Positions 1 through 12,150 of a DNA stretch of 64,000 bases are shown here, piece after piece; position 1 is the stretch's first letter, and each line of letters opens with the position of its first letter. Below the pieces are notes generated by a model. The model was not told where the DNA came from and made no database searches. It worked only from the letters and a program-made list of their open reading frames with translations. Made by a program: the position numbers and the translations under genes. The DNA lies in NCBI GenBank assembly GCA_963795435.1, contig CAWCHV010000009.1:806001-870000 (forward strand), in the 5' to 3' direction. This DNA comes from JAFKFI01 sp963795435. Lineage in GTDB: Bacteria > Pseudomonadota > Alphaproteobacteria > Acetobacterales > Acetobacteraceae.

Positions 1-1
1 G

Positions 2-223
2 ATCGGCCTCGACCTCGACCGCACCGCGCTCGATTGGCTGGGTTCGGAGGGCTACGACAGCGTCTACGGCGCCCGGCCGCTCAAGCGGGTGATCCAGCGC
101 AGCCTGCAGAACCCGCTTGCCGGCATGATCCTGGAGGGTGCCGTGAGGGAGGGCGACACCGTCCACGTCTCCGCCGGCCCCGAGGGTCTGGTCATCAACG
201 GAAAGCTGGCGGAAGCCGCGTAA
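2..223 (+). CDS. clpB: ClpB disaggregase, C-terminal end (partial)
   Basis: This is the last 73 codons of a gene that enters from the left edge and stops at TAA. The residues GLDLDRTALDWL and YGARPLKRVIQ match the C-terminal D2 small domain of ClpB/Hsp104 AAA+ ATPases; the arginine in GARPLKR is the conserved sensor-2 arginine. ClpB resolubilises aggregated proteins with DnaK in the cytoplasm. Other Clp/Hsp100 proteins share this domain, but the tail NPLAGMILEG followed by a short beta strand fits ClpB best. The upstream part lies outside the window, so promoter and operon context cannot be judged. Confidence 0.85.
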   Translation: MGLDLDRTALDWLGSEGYDSVYGARPLKRVIQRSLQNPLAGMILEGAVREGDTVHVSAGPEGLVINGKLAEAA

Positions 224-230
224 CCACTTC

Positions 231-271
231 TCCCTCTCCCCTACTTGGGGGAGAGGGGTGGGGTGAGGGGG
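231..271. repeat. GC-rich palindromic intergenic repeat after clpB
   Basis: A hairpin with arms CCCTCTCCCC and GGGGAGAGGG begins eight bases after the clpB stop and is followed by GTGGGGTGAGGGGG. The same motif, in a fuller double form, occurs at 59403-59496. It belongs to the dispersed palindromic repeats seen between genes in many Proteobacteria. Here it could also act as a transcript end or stabiliser for clpB, although no T-run follows. Confidence 0.7.
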
Positions 272-341
272 CACTCTTCGCAAGCGACTCAGCGCGTTAG
301 AGAAAATCCAACCCGCAAGCGGAATGGCCAAGGAATTGCGT

Positions 342-370
342 TTGACAGGTCTCGGGTCGACGCCTAGAAA
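342..370 (+). promoter_or_regulatory. rRNA operon promoter (sigma-70 type)
   Basis: TTGACA (342-347) is a perfect -35 box. It is followed by a 17-base spacer and TAGAAA (365-370) as the -10 box. The bases after it (GCGCGCTC) form a GC-rich discriminator, typical of rRNA promoters under stringent control. It lies about 355 bases upstream of the 16S 5' end and points toward it. Start-site mapping would settle it. Confidence 0.75.
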
Positions 371-376
371 GCGCGC

Positions 377-724
377 TCGCCGCTGACCACCCGGTCGGTG
401 GCGCCTCGGAAACGGGGCCGCTCCTTGAAAATGGAATAGGCTAGGAAGGGATACGTTGGCGGCGCCTTCGGACCATGAGCACGTGAGTGTGGGTGGTTGA
501 TGGTTGGTTTATCTTGGTTGGTTTGGGTGGTTATTGTGCCTGGACTTGCTGGGTTTTGGCCTGCTTGGGGCGTTGGTTGATGTGTCTTTTGATGCGTTAC
601 AGTACGCTTCGAGATCCTTTTCGTCATTTGGTTCGTGAGGGCTGGGTGGCGGGAGGGGAGTGAGTTTGGGTCTGTTCGTTGACGATCGCGCCTCGAGCCT
701 TCGGGTTTGGGTGGGGTCTGAGAT
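377..724 (+). other. rRNA operon leader, no gene seen
   Basis: This stretch lies between the predicted transcription start and the mature 16S 5' end. It is unusually T- and G-rich on the plus strand (many GGTTGG and TTTGG runs) compared with the rest of the window, and it carries no convincing coding sequence. It should contain the upstream strand of the 16S processing stem and antitermination signals, but I could not identify a clear boxA. Confidence 0.5.
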
Positions 725-2224
<1,500 letters not shown>

Positions 2225-2418
2225 AAGGATGTTTCCCGAGCGAGTGGTCAGTGATCAGTGGTCAGTGATCAAGTTGGCTTGGGAGGCTCCGAACAAGTTC
2301 CCGGTGGATGCTGGGGACGTCGGGTTCCCATCGAACCTGTTCGAATGGGGCCCGTCTCGAACCGGCGGGGTTGCCGACCATCGGCGCCGCCAGCGTATCC
2401 CTTCCCGCGATGACAGTT

Positions 2419-2492
2419 GTTATTGGGCTAGTAGCTCAGCTGGTTAGATTGGGCGCCGAAGGCGACCAATCGCTTGATGAGCGTGGGGCTCG
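2419..2492 (+). pseudogene. Decayed extra tRNA-Ile copy with a hairpin insertion
   Basis: Bases 2419-2448 are identical to 2493-2522, which is the 5' part of the real tRNA-Ile plus six upstream bases. After that the copy carries a foreign hairpin (2447-2471: GATTGG, CGCC, loop GAA, GGCG, CCAATC, with one mismatch). It then resumes with an anticodon arm that keeps the GAT anticodon (TTGATGA loop against TTGATAA in the gene) but has only three pairable stem positions. The T arm and the 3' acceptor strand are missing. It cannot fold as a working tRNA and is best read as a broken tandem duplication. Confidence 0.8.
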
Positions 2493-2498
2493 GTTATT

Positions 2499-2575
<77 letters not shown>

Positions 2576-2641
2576 TTCCCGCCCCGGTGCGTGGTTGATT
2601 TGGCTATGATCTGGGTATGATTTGGCTGTGATTTGGGTTCT

Positions 2642-2714
2642 GGGGACGTAGCTCAGCTGGGAGAGCACCTGCTTTGCAAGCAGGGGGTCGTCGGTTCGAA
2701 CCCGATCGTCTCCA
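2642..2714 (+). tRNA. tRNA-Ala (TGC)
   Basis: This is a 73-base cloverleaf. The acceptor stem GGGGACG pairs with CGTCTCC (one G-U), the anticodon loop is TTTGCAA with anticodon TGC, and the T loop is TTCGAAC. The discriminator base is followed by TGC rather than CCA, so CCA must be added after transcription, unlike in the neighbouring tRNA-Ile. It decodes GCN alanine codons. Confidence 0.97.
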
Positions 2715-2748
2715 TGCGGGAGATTTTCCCTGCTGATCACTGACCACT

Positions 2749-3197
2749 GCTTGCTGTATCGCGAGAAGAAGTGAGTTTCGGTGCCGATCGATCATTGATC
2801 CCCAGCGGGGCGTGATCGGCGGCGCCGTCAGGCGTCCCTGGCTGGGAGTATTCGGTCGGCGGCGTCGCGTTGTTCTTTGTCAGGGTGAATCAGGTTCTGG
2901 TACGTCGTTGGACGTGCCTGGTCGCGATGTCTGACCGGTTGGCCCGCTTGCGTTGACGCAGGGTGCGTCGATGCGGGGCGGGTCGCCCGCGGCCAGGTCA
3001 GGTTCAAGGACGTTCGGGTCCGCCCGGCTGGTCTCTGCACGCCTCTCGGCGTGTGGTGGACGAGGCGGGAGGGCCCTGTTGTGTGCTGAGTTGAGATGCG
3101 TGGCCCGCCGTGGCGGGGGTTTGTTCATGTCGGCGCCGGTCGGGGTGGTCCTGATCGGCGAGGGTGTGGATGGCTCCTGGGCATGGTGGGTGATGAT
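2749..3197 (+). other. tRNA-Ala to 23S spacer, no gene seen
   Basis: This is the second half of the internal transcribed spacer. No RNA gene or convincing coding sequence is visible. It should hold the upstream strand of the 23S processing stem. A short run similar to the GATCACTGATC repeat lies just before it. Confidence 0.5.
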
Positions 3198-6003
<2,806 letters not shown>

Positions 6004-6188
6004 TATCATGGGTCCATCGAACATGTTCGGTGGCCCGCCCGCCATGCGCAGCAGTCATCCACACCTCCGCTGTGGAGCGCCGCGACGCACCGGCCATTGC
6101 CTCGACCGGCACACGACCAAAGCCAGAACCTCAGGGCTCCCATCGCGCTGCGCGAGGGGGCCCGATCGCCCGATCCAGGGCCGGCCCC

Positions 6189-6214
6189 GATCACGTGCCC
6201 CGATCACGTGCCTC
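6189..6214. repeat. 13-bp tandem duplication before 5S
   Basis: CCGATCACGTGCC occurs twice in direct succession (6189-6201 and 6202-6214) in the 23S-5S spacer. A nearby TGATCATG-like run suggests slippage or a recent small duplication. No function is implied. Confidence 0.6.
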
Positions 6215-6233
6215 GTGGCCCCTGGGCTGGACG

Positions 6234-6350
6234 ACCTGGTGGCCATGGCGGGGTCCCCCCACCCGATCCCATCCCGAACTCGGCCGTGAAAAACCCCAGC
6301 GCCCATGGTACTGCGTCCCAAGACGCGGGAGAGTAGGTCGCCGCCAGGTC
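6234..6350 (+). rRNA. rrf: 5S ribosomal RNA
   Basis: The 5' strand GACCTGG pairs with the 3' strand CCAGGTC to close helix I. Inside are the conserved CCGATCCCATCCCGAACTCG block and the GCGGGAGAGTAGGTCG block. The length (117 bases) fits 5S rRNA. It lies about 230 bases after 23S and just before tRNA-fMet, the usual alphaproteobacterial order. Confidence 0.95.
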
Positions 6351-6387
6351 TTCCAACCCAGGGAACCAACCCCCCACCACCACCCAA

Positions 6388-6464
<77 letters not shown>

Positions 6465-6510
6465 ACTCCCCATACGGGCAGGCTTGACCGTGCGGCTTGG
6501 CAACAAGCGA

Positions 6511-6780
6511 TCAAGGTTGCGAGTTCCGCGGCCCCTTGGGCCGTGAGCGCGTACCAGGCACTCGCAGGCGATATTCATACGAAAACCGCCCCTTGATCAT
6601 GCGATTGACATAACGGCCCTTGGACTCGGCTTCCTCAAGCTCGGCAAAGGTGTCGCGGGGGACGCCCCAGTACCGATAGGCGCCGGGCGAACTGTGATAC
6701 TCGACCCAAAGCTCCTTCGTATCCTCGTCGTATCCGACCGCGCGGATGCCCGACGATTTCACCCGCCGCATCGTCACCAT
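6511..6780 (-). CDS. KTSC-domain protein
   Basis: This 89-residue cytoplasmic protein opens VKSSGIRAVGYD and contains LWVEYHSSPGAYRYWGVP and SKGRYVNRMIKGRFSYEY, the pattern of the KTSC domain. That small domain occurs alone or fused to lysyl-tRNA synthetases and phage proteins and has no established reaction. The ATG at 6780 is chosen because GGAGGT lies eight bases upstream. Longer in-frame starts fall inside the adjacent IS66 element, which inserted 25 bases upstream, so the native promoter has probably been displaced. The domain call is fairly sure; the function is unknown. Confidence 0.75.
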   Translation of the reverse strand: MVTMRRVKSSGIRAVGYDEDTKELWVEYHSSPGAYRYWGVPRDTFAELEEAESKGRYVNRMIKGRFSYEYRLRVPGTRSRPKGPRNSQP

Positions 6781-6897
6781 GCGCCAGACCTCCTGCCCGA
6801 TGCCGAATAAACGTAACCGTTGCGGCGGCATCACCTACAAATTTTGCGCGCGTGTTGAGACGATGTCGTCCGTTGCTGATTGACGGAGGGTGCGGCG

Positions 6898-7338
6898 ATG
6901 GATGGCATGGTGAAAGGTGACGGCTTGCCCGGCGACGGCGGTGAAGGTTGGCTTCACTCTGGTTCTCGCAGGCGACGGTGGCCCGCAGCCCGCAAAGCGG
7001 TGATCGTGGCTGAGAGTTTGGTGGCCGGCGCAAAAGTGTCGGAAGTCGCGGCGCGACACGGCGTCAATGCGAATATGTTGTCGGCATGGCGCGGTCAGGT
7101 GTCGGCGGGCGGCAAGACGAGGAGCGGGCCAAAATCTGCGCCGATTTCCTCGGCTGTCACTTTTGCGCCGGTGAAGGTCGTCGCGGCAGGACCGCAGTCC
7201 GATGCGCGGGCTGATGTCCGACCAACGGCCGGCGCGATCGAGATCGTGCTGGGTGACGCAAGCATACGGGTGATGAAGGGTGTCGACACGGCGACGTTGT
7301 CGCGGGTGCTGGCGGCGGTGCGGGGCGGCCGGGCTTGA
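6898..7338 (+). CDS. tnpA: IS66 accessory protein TnpA
   Basis: This 146-residue protein has the helix-turn-helix SLVAGAKVSEVAARHGVNAN, typical of the first gene of IS66-family elements, and a short conserved C-terminal part (IEIVLGDASIRV). It is needed with TnpB for efficient transposition in this family; the exact role is not settled. The ATG at 6898 is chosen because GGAGGG lies about eight bases upstream. The stop overlaps the TTG start of tnpB, so the two are translationally coupled. Confidence 0.88.
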   Translation: MDGMVKGDGLPGDGGEGWLHSGSRRRRWPAARKAVIVAESLVAGAKVSEVAARHGVNANMLSAWRGQVSAGGKTRSGPKSAPISSAVTFAPVKVVAAGPQSDARADVRPTAGAIEIVLGDASIRVMKGVDTATLSRVLAAVRGGRA

Positions 7339-7688
7339 TCGCGACGCGGGCGGGGCTGCGGGTATGGGTGGCGACGCAACCGATCGATTTTCGCCGCGGC
7401 GTGCACGGGCTTGTCGCGCTGGTCGCGCAAGCACTCTGCGCTGATCCATACGGGGGTGAGATATTTGTATTCCGTTCGAAGCGAAATGATCGGATCAAGC
7501 TGCTGGCGTGGGACGGCAGCGGCATGGTCCTGGCAACGAAGTGGCTGGAGAGCGGCAAGTTTTCCTGGCCGCCGGTGGCTGATGGGGCGATCTGTCTTTC
7601 ATCGACGCAACTGGCGTTGCTGCTCGACGGACTGGTCTGGTCGCAAGCGGCTGCCCCTGTCGTGAAAAAGCCAGTTCTGGTCGGATAA
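7335..7688 (+). CDS. tnpB: IS66 accessory protein TnpB
   Basis: This 117-residue protein carries the hallmark of IS66 Orf2: VWVATQPIDFRRGVHGL near the start, then GEIFVFRSKRNDRIKLLAWD and GFVLATKWLE-like sequence. It starts at TTG inside the tnpA stop (TTGA). In IS66 elements TnpB is required together with TnpA and the TnpC transposase. There is no membrane segment or enzymatic motif. The gene is intact. Confidence 0.92.
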   Translation: MIATRAGLRVWVATQPIDFRRGVHGLVALVAQALCADPYGGEIFVFRSKRNDRIKLLAWDGSGMVLATKWLESGKFSWPPVADGAICLSSTQLALLLDGLVWSQAAAPVVKKPVLVG

Positions 7689-7738
7689 TTCCAAATCTGC
7701 TCTTGGCGACGCGGCGCGCAACTTGGTACGATTCGCCC

Positions 7739-9313
7739 ATGCCGTTGCGCCGCGCGGACCTGCCCACCGATCCCGACCTGCTCGCCGAACTGGTGTTGCG
7801 GCTCGACGCCGACAACGAGCGGCTGCGGGCGGCGTTGCACTCGGTCAATACCCTGCATTTTGGTGCGAGATCCGAGCGTCTGGTGACCCTGGTCGAGGCC
7901 CAGATGACGCTCGGGCTCGGCGACCTGGCTGCCGGAACCATGCCGCCACCAGCCGCCAATGACGACGGCGCCGTAAAACGAAAGGCGTCGTCGAAAGGGT
8001 TCCGCAAGCCGGCGCGGCGCAACAACGGCGCGCTGCCCAAACACCTGCCGCGCTGCGAACAGATCATCGAGCCGGACAGCACGATCTGCCCGTGCTGTGC
8101 CTGCCGGATGCATCGTATTGGCGAATGCGTCCACGAAGCACTCGATGTGATCCCGGCCATTCTGCGAGTGCTGCGCACGGTGCGGCCGAAATACGGCTGT
8201 CGCGGCTGCGAGAGCGCGGTGGTACAGGCGCCCGCGCCGTCGCGGTTGATCACGGCGGGTCTGGCGTCGACCGCGCTGGTCGCCTGGGTGGTGGTCTCGA
8301 AGTTTGCCTGGCACATGCCGCTCAACCGGCAGACCCAAATGCTGGCTGGCCAGGGGGTCACGCTCGACCGCTCGACGCTGGTGCATTGGGTCGACCGCGC
8401 CGCCTGGTGGCTCGAAGGGCTGTATGACCTGCAACTGCGCACCATTCATGGCTTCCCGCGCATCTTCTGCGACGAGACGCCATTGCCGGTGCTCGAGAAG
8501 GGTCGGCGCCGCACCCGCAAGTGCCAGCTTTGGGCGCACGCGGTTGACGACCGGCCATGGCAGGGGCCGGCGCCCCCGGCGGTGGCTTACGTGTTCGCCA
8601 CCGGCCGTGACACCGCGGCGATCGTCGCGCAACTCGGCGACCGCTTCGCCGGCGTGATGCAGGTCGACGGCTATGGCGCCTACAAGGCGCTGACCCGGCG
8701 CACCGAGCCCGGCCGGATCCGGCTGGCGTTTTGTCTCGCGCATGCACGCCGTAAGTTCGTCGCCGTGCACAAGACCACGCAATCGCCCATAGCGCTGGAG
8801 GTGGTCGAGCGGATCGCCGCGATCTATGCCATTGAGGACCGCATCCGCGGCGGCACGGCCGAGCAACGGTGCGTGGTGCGCCAGACCGAGAGCGAGCCGC
8901 TGATGAACGACCTGAAGCGGCGGCTGACCGGGCTGCTCGAGGGATTGTCGGTCAAGTCGACCCTGGCGAAGGCGATCCGATACACGCTTCGGCATTGGCC
9001 CGGCCTGACGATGTTCCTGAGCGACGGACGCGTGGAAGTCGACTCGAACACTGTCGAGCGTACCATGCGGACGATTGCCCAGGGCAGGCACAGCTATCTC
9101 TTCGCCGGTTCCGAACGCGGCGCGCGCAATTGGGCCATCCTCGCCTCGCTTCTCACCACGGCGCGGCTGAACGCTGTCGACCCGCTGACCTGGCTGACCG
9201 ACGTGCTGGAGCGCATCGTCTCGGGCCGAACCAAGAACCATCAACTGCACGAGCTGTTGCCATGGGAATGGAAGGCGACCCGCGCCGCGCAGGACGTGAA
9301 AGCCGCGGCATGA
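7739..9313 (+). CDS. tnpC: IS66 family DDE transposase TnpC
   Basis: This 524-residue transposase starts with a leucine-zipper-like segment (residues 12-33) and FGARSERL (41-48). It then has a zinc-binding cluster CPCC (117-120) and a DDE catalytic domain in which FCDETPL (Asp245) and MQVDGYGAY (Asp310) supply two of the acidic residues and the VDSNTVERTMR segment the glutamate. A small C-terminal domain follows (LTTARLNAVDPLTWL). The ATG at 7739 gives the family's usual N-terminus. All catalytic motifs are intact, so the element may be active. The stop overlaps the next start as ATGA. Confidence 0.95.
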   Translation: MPLRRADLPTDPDLLAELVLRLDADNERLRAALHSVNTLHFGARSERLVTLVEAQMTLGLGDLAAGTMPPPAANDDGAVKRKASSKGFRKPARRNNGALPKHLPRCEQIIEPDSTICPCCACRMHRIGECVHEALDVIPAILRVLRTVRPKYGCRGCESAVVQAPAPSRLITAGLASTALVAWVVVSKFAWHMPLNRQTQMLAGQGVTLDRSTLVHWVDRAAWWLEGLYDLQLRTIHGFPRIFCDETPLPVLEKGRRRTRKCQLWAHAVDDRPWQGPAPPAVAYVFATGRDTAAIVAQLGDRFAGVMQVDGYGAYKALTRRTEPGRIRLAFCLAHARRKFVAVHKTTQSPIALEVVERIAAIYAIEDRIRGGTAEQRCVVRQTESEPLMNDLKRRLTGLLEGLSVKSTLAKAIRYTLRHWPGLTMFLSDGRVEVDSNTVERTMRTIAQGRHSYLFAGSERGARNWAILASLLTTARLNAVDPLTWLTDVLERIVSGRTKNHQLHELLPWEWKATRAAQDVKAAA

Positions 9314-9942
9314 TCCACCGGCCTGCCGACCCGGCGCCGGCCGCATCCGGCGTGGCGCGGCCGCCGATGTCGCTCGACGAACTCGATCGCTGGCTGCGCG
9401 CACCACGCCAGCGCAAGCCCGCCGCCGACGGCATCGCCATGCTCGACGGTTTTGTCGCCGCCATCGTCGCCGGGCCAGCCACCTACGAGCCGCTCGGCTG
9501 GCTCTGCCCGCTGCTCGGCGTGACCAGGGACGCCATCAACGATGGCGATACCGAGGAATACGCCGTGCTCGCCGCCGCGGCCCAGCATCACAACGCGCTG
9601 GCCGTAGCGCTGAGCGAGGCGCCGGGACGCTTCGCGCCAATCTTCGGACGCGATGCCCACGGCGCCATCGACGTCGGCCCGTGGTGTCGAGGCTTCCATG
9701 CCGCCATCCAGCTCAATCCAAAATTCTGGCAAAAGCTGCTGCCCGCCCGCGGGCTGGCGCATAGGTGGCTGATCCCGATCCTGGCGCATTGCACCAACGC
9801 CGACGGCCGGCCGGTCCGTGGCGCGCCGCCGCACGGTCCGCTCACCGAATTGGCGCAGTTCGACACCCACCGCACGATCCCAGGCGATGTCGCTGCCATC
9901 CGCGAGTTCTGGGCTCCCACCCGATACAACTTACACTCCTGA
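9310..9942 (+). CDS. UPF0149 (YecA/YgfB-like) passenger protein in IS66
   Basis: This 210-residue protein starts at the ATG that overlaps the tnpC stop (ATGA), so it is coupled to the transposase and lies inside the element's ends. SLDELDRWLRAP, MLDGFVAAIVAGP and WCRGFHAAIQL are the landmarks of the UPF0149 (YecA) family, whose members are helical proteins of unclear function. The family's C-terminal SEC-C zinc motif is absent. Being inside the inverted repeats it travels with the IS. It could assist transposition or be plain cargo; neither is shown by the sequence. Confidence 0.8.
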   Translation: MIHRPADPAPAASGVARPPMSLDELDRWLRAPRQRKPAADGIAMLDGFVAAIVAGPATYEPLGWLCPLLGVTRDAINDGDTEEYAVLAAAAQHHNALAVALSEAPGRFAPIFGRDAHGAIDVGPWCRGFHAAIQLNPKFWQKLLPARGLAHRWLIPILAHCTNADGRPVRGAPPHGPLTELAQFDTHRTIPGDVAAIREFWAPTRYNLHS

Positions 9943-10100
9943 CCGCGCCTGCCACGCGCGTGTAATCTCGCCTCACGCAAGCCGCGTCGCCAAGGTGCTG
10001 CGCCCGCAACGGTTACGAATAAACGAGGTCGCGGCCACGAGGTGCCCTCATCGGAGGCTTTTGAAGCGGCTCGGAAGCCGTGCTGACGGTCAGCGCTGCG

Positions 10101-11096
10101 TCATGGCTGCGCCAGGTTCAAGAGCTCCGACGTGACGGACAGGGTGCCGCCCGACCAGAGAGGCAGATAGGTCATCTTGATGCCGGCGCCGCCGGTCACG
10201 ACGGGTTGGATGCCGGCCGCTGTGCAAGCGCCCCCGAAGCCCTGTGTCGTCCCTGCCTCGAACAGGTGGTTCTGGACATCCGGCAGCGTCCAGCCCGCCT
10301 TGGTCGTAAGTTGCGCGAGTTCGGGAGGGACCAAGACGAACTGCTCGCCGCCCGGGCGGGGCCGGCCGGCGCTGCTGGCGGTCCACACCCCACGCATCGC
10401 CGCCACGACCGGGCCGAAAATCGCCTGCGGCTTGGCCTCCCCGCCAACGGGCAGCACCTCCATCGTGCCGGATACGCCGAGCACGGTCGTCGCGCTCTGC
10501 TCCGGGGCGAAGCCGCGTCGGACGTGCAGTGGCGGCCAGGCGGCATCCTCGCCCTCGGCGAAACAGAAGGTGTATTTGCCGGGCTGGCCCATCGTCGCCA
10601 TGTCGCCGATTCCCGGCCGCGCGCCGCCGATATTGGTCAGCGCCAGCCGCACCGCCCGGCCGATGCAGGCATTCGCCCGGTTTCCCGGCCCGAGGCAATT
10701 GGCCCCGGCGTTCATGCCGAGCGCGCGGACGATCGGCCCATGCACGATCACGGCGACGGTCGGCGTGCCCGTCGTGGTCTGGATACCGAGCAGGTTGAAT
10801 TGCGGCTCCAGGCATGCGGCAACGGCCGTCAACACGACAGGCAATTCGGCGGGAAGGGAGCCGGCGAGGACGCATTGATACGCGGCGGCAGCGGCGGTCA
10901 GGTCGCCGAACAGCGGCGGTACCAGTCCGTACGACTGCTCGGGCGCCGCCACCCCGGCCAGCATCTGTGTTATCCGGCGGGCGGTTGGCGGCACCAGCGG
11001 CAAGCCGTCGCCTAGCCCGAGTGTCTCCAGCCGTTGCTGCGCGTCCTCCCAGGATGCCGTCTCGGCGAAGAGCGGCGCCTCGTCCGAGTCGATCAT
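10101..11096 (-). CDS. UGSC-operon protein B (unnamed family)
   Basis: This 331-residue protein has no clear signal peptide or membrane segment and I do not recognise a named enzyme family. It is a paralogue of the gene just upstream: both have DG(L/F)PLVPPT near the N-terminus, GxNxGxNCxGxGxRANAxIGRA in the middle, then GGAxPGxxDxxTxGxPxKxxFCFxE and WPPxHVRRGF. The shared cysteines (NC and FCF) are candidate redox or metal residues. It is the last gene of the minus-strand operon with the UGSC selenoprotein and starts about ten bases after the upstream stop. The IS66 element lies 77 bases beyond its 3' end. Confidence 0.8.
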   Translation of the reverse strand: MIDSDEAPLFAETASWEDAQQRLETLGLGDGLPLVPPTARRITQMLAGVAAPEQSYGLVPPLFGDLTAAAAAYQCVLAGSLPAELPVVLTAVAACLEPQFNLLGIQTTTGTPTVAVIVHGPIVRALGMNAGANCLGPGNRANACIGRAVRLALTNIGGARPGIGDMATMGQPGKYTFCFAEGEDAAWPPLHVRRGFAPEQSATTVLGVSGTMEVLPVGGEAKPQAIFGPVVAAMRGVWTASSAGRPRPGGEQFVLVPPELAQLTTKAGWTLPDVQNHLFEAGTTQGFGGACTAAGIQPVVTGGAGIKMTYLPLWSGGTLSVTSELLNLAQP

Positions 11097-11106
11097 TGTG
11101 CCGGCG

Positions 11107-12150
11107 TCAATCCGGCAGCCTGACACGCACGGAGCAAACCGCTGTTCCGCCGAAGGAGGGGATCCAGGCGGAGTGCTTGCCCGGACCGCCCGCGACCAGG
11201 ACGTGGATGTCATCCGGCCCGGGCGAGACCGGATAACGGCCGCCGACCGGACGGTGCCCGGATTCCTCGTATTGCACCTGATTCTCGTGCGAGACATTGG
11301 CGATTGGCACGCGGGCCCGCTCGAACAGCGCCTGCTGCAGCGCCGGGATCGTCCAGCCATCGCGGTGCAAGGTCGCGGCGTGCTCCGGCCCGATCGCCAC
11401 GACATACGGTCCCTTGCCGTAGACGGTGTTGGCGCCCGGCTGCGCGATGGAGGCGGCCATCGTCGTGAGCAGGCCCTCGCCCGTCGTGCTCGCGTGGTCG
11501 TTGATGTTGTGTGGCCCTTCACCCGACATCACGGTCACGACGTTATCGGTCGCGTCGAAGCCTCGGCGGACGTGGTAGGGCGGCCACGGACTCGCTTCTT
11601 CGTTCTCGCCGAAGCAGAAGGCGAACTTCGCCGGCGAGCCCTGGGTGGAGCGGTCCATGATGCCAGGCTTCGCCCCGCCGACATTCAGCAGGACCAATCC
11701 GAGCGCGCGGCCGATGGTGGCGTTCGCCCGCCATCCCTGGCCAAAGCAGTTGCCGCCGCTGTTGATGCCGAGCCGGTCCCGCAGCGGGCCGTTCACCAGG
11801 ATCATCGGCGCGCAAGGATGAGTTGTCGCGAGCGTGCCGTGCAAATTGTAGTCGGGCGCGAGCACGCCGCGCAACGCCGCCAGCACGACTGGAAAATACT
11901 CCCGCCTACAGCCCGCCATGACGGCGTTGGCGGCGAGGCTGCGCAGGGTAGGGACGACCTGGCGGGGAGATATCGGCGGAAAGGGCTCGTTGTCGCCCCG
12001 GCAGACCGATATGAAACTCTCGACTGCCGCTTCGGTGGGAGGGACCAGCGGGAACCCGTCGCTCCACCCCTGCTCGATGGCGTACTCGGTCCACGCCTCG
12101 GGGCCGCGCTCGCCGATGTCGATGATCTCGGCCTCGGATTGATCCGTCAT
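11107..12150 (-). CDS. UGSC-operon protein A (unnamed family)
   Basis: This 347-residue protein starts at the ATG that overlaps the UGSC selenoprotein stop (ATGA), so the two are translationally coupled. It shares with protein B the blocks DGFPLVPPT, GINSGGNCFGQG, RANATIGRA, GGAKPGIMD, FCFGENEE and WPPYHVRRGF. It looks soluble and cytoplasmic. The pairing with a thioredoxin-reductase-like enzyme and a selenocysteine protein suggests a role in a redox reaction, perhaps as substrate-binding or catalytic partners forming a heteromer, but no reaction can be assigned from sequence. A longer open frame upstream of this ATG overlaps the selenoprotein and is not the true start. Confidence 0.8.
   Translation of the reverse strand: MTDQSEAEIIDIGERGPEAWTEYAIEQGWSDGFPLVPPTEAAVESFISVCRGDNEPFPPISPRQVVPTLRSLAANAVMAGCRREYFPVVLAALRGVLAPDYNLHGTLATTHPCAPMILVNGPLRDRLGINSGGNCFGQGWRANATIGRALGLVLLNVGGAKPGIMDRSTQGSPAKFAFCFGENEEASPWPPYHVRRGFDATDNVVTVMSGEGPHNINDHASTTGEGLLTTMAASIAQPGANTVYGKGPYVVAIGPEHAATLHRDGWTIPALQQALFERARVPIANVSHENQVQYEESGHRPVGGRYPVSPGPDDIHVLVAGGPGKHSAWIPSFGGTAVCSVRVRLPD

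Larger units (their letters stand above)
6813..10016 (+). mobile_element. Complete IS66-family insertion sequence with passenger gene
   Basis: The ends are imperfect inverted repeats starting GTAACCGTTGCGG (20 of 23 bases match). They are flanked by an exact 8-bp target duplication, GAATAAAC (6805-6812 and 10017-10024), the duplication length of the IS66 family. Inside lie tnpA, tnpB and tnpC in the standard overlapping order, plus a fourth gene of the UPF0149 family. The element is 3204 bp, longer than a three-gene IS66 because of this passenger. Intact genes, matched ends and an undecayed duplication point to recent insertion. Confidence 0.95.

Noticed and set aside
7157..9406. 749-codon open frame antisense to the IS66 genes
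   Set aside because: It is a shadow of tnpB and tnpC, with low-complexity Arg/Pro-rich sequence and no domain.
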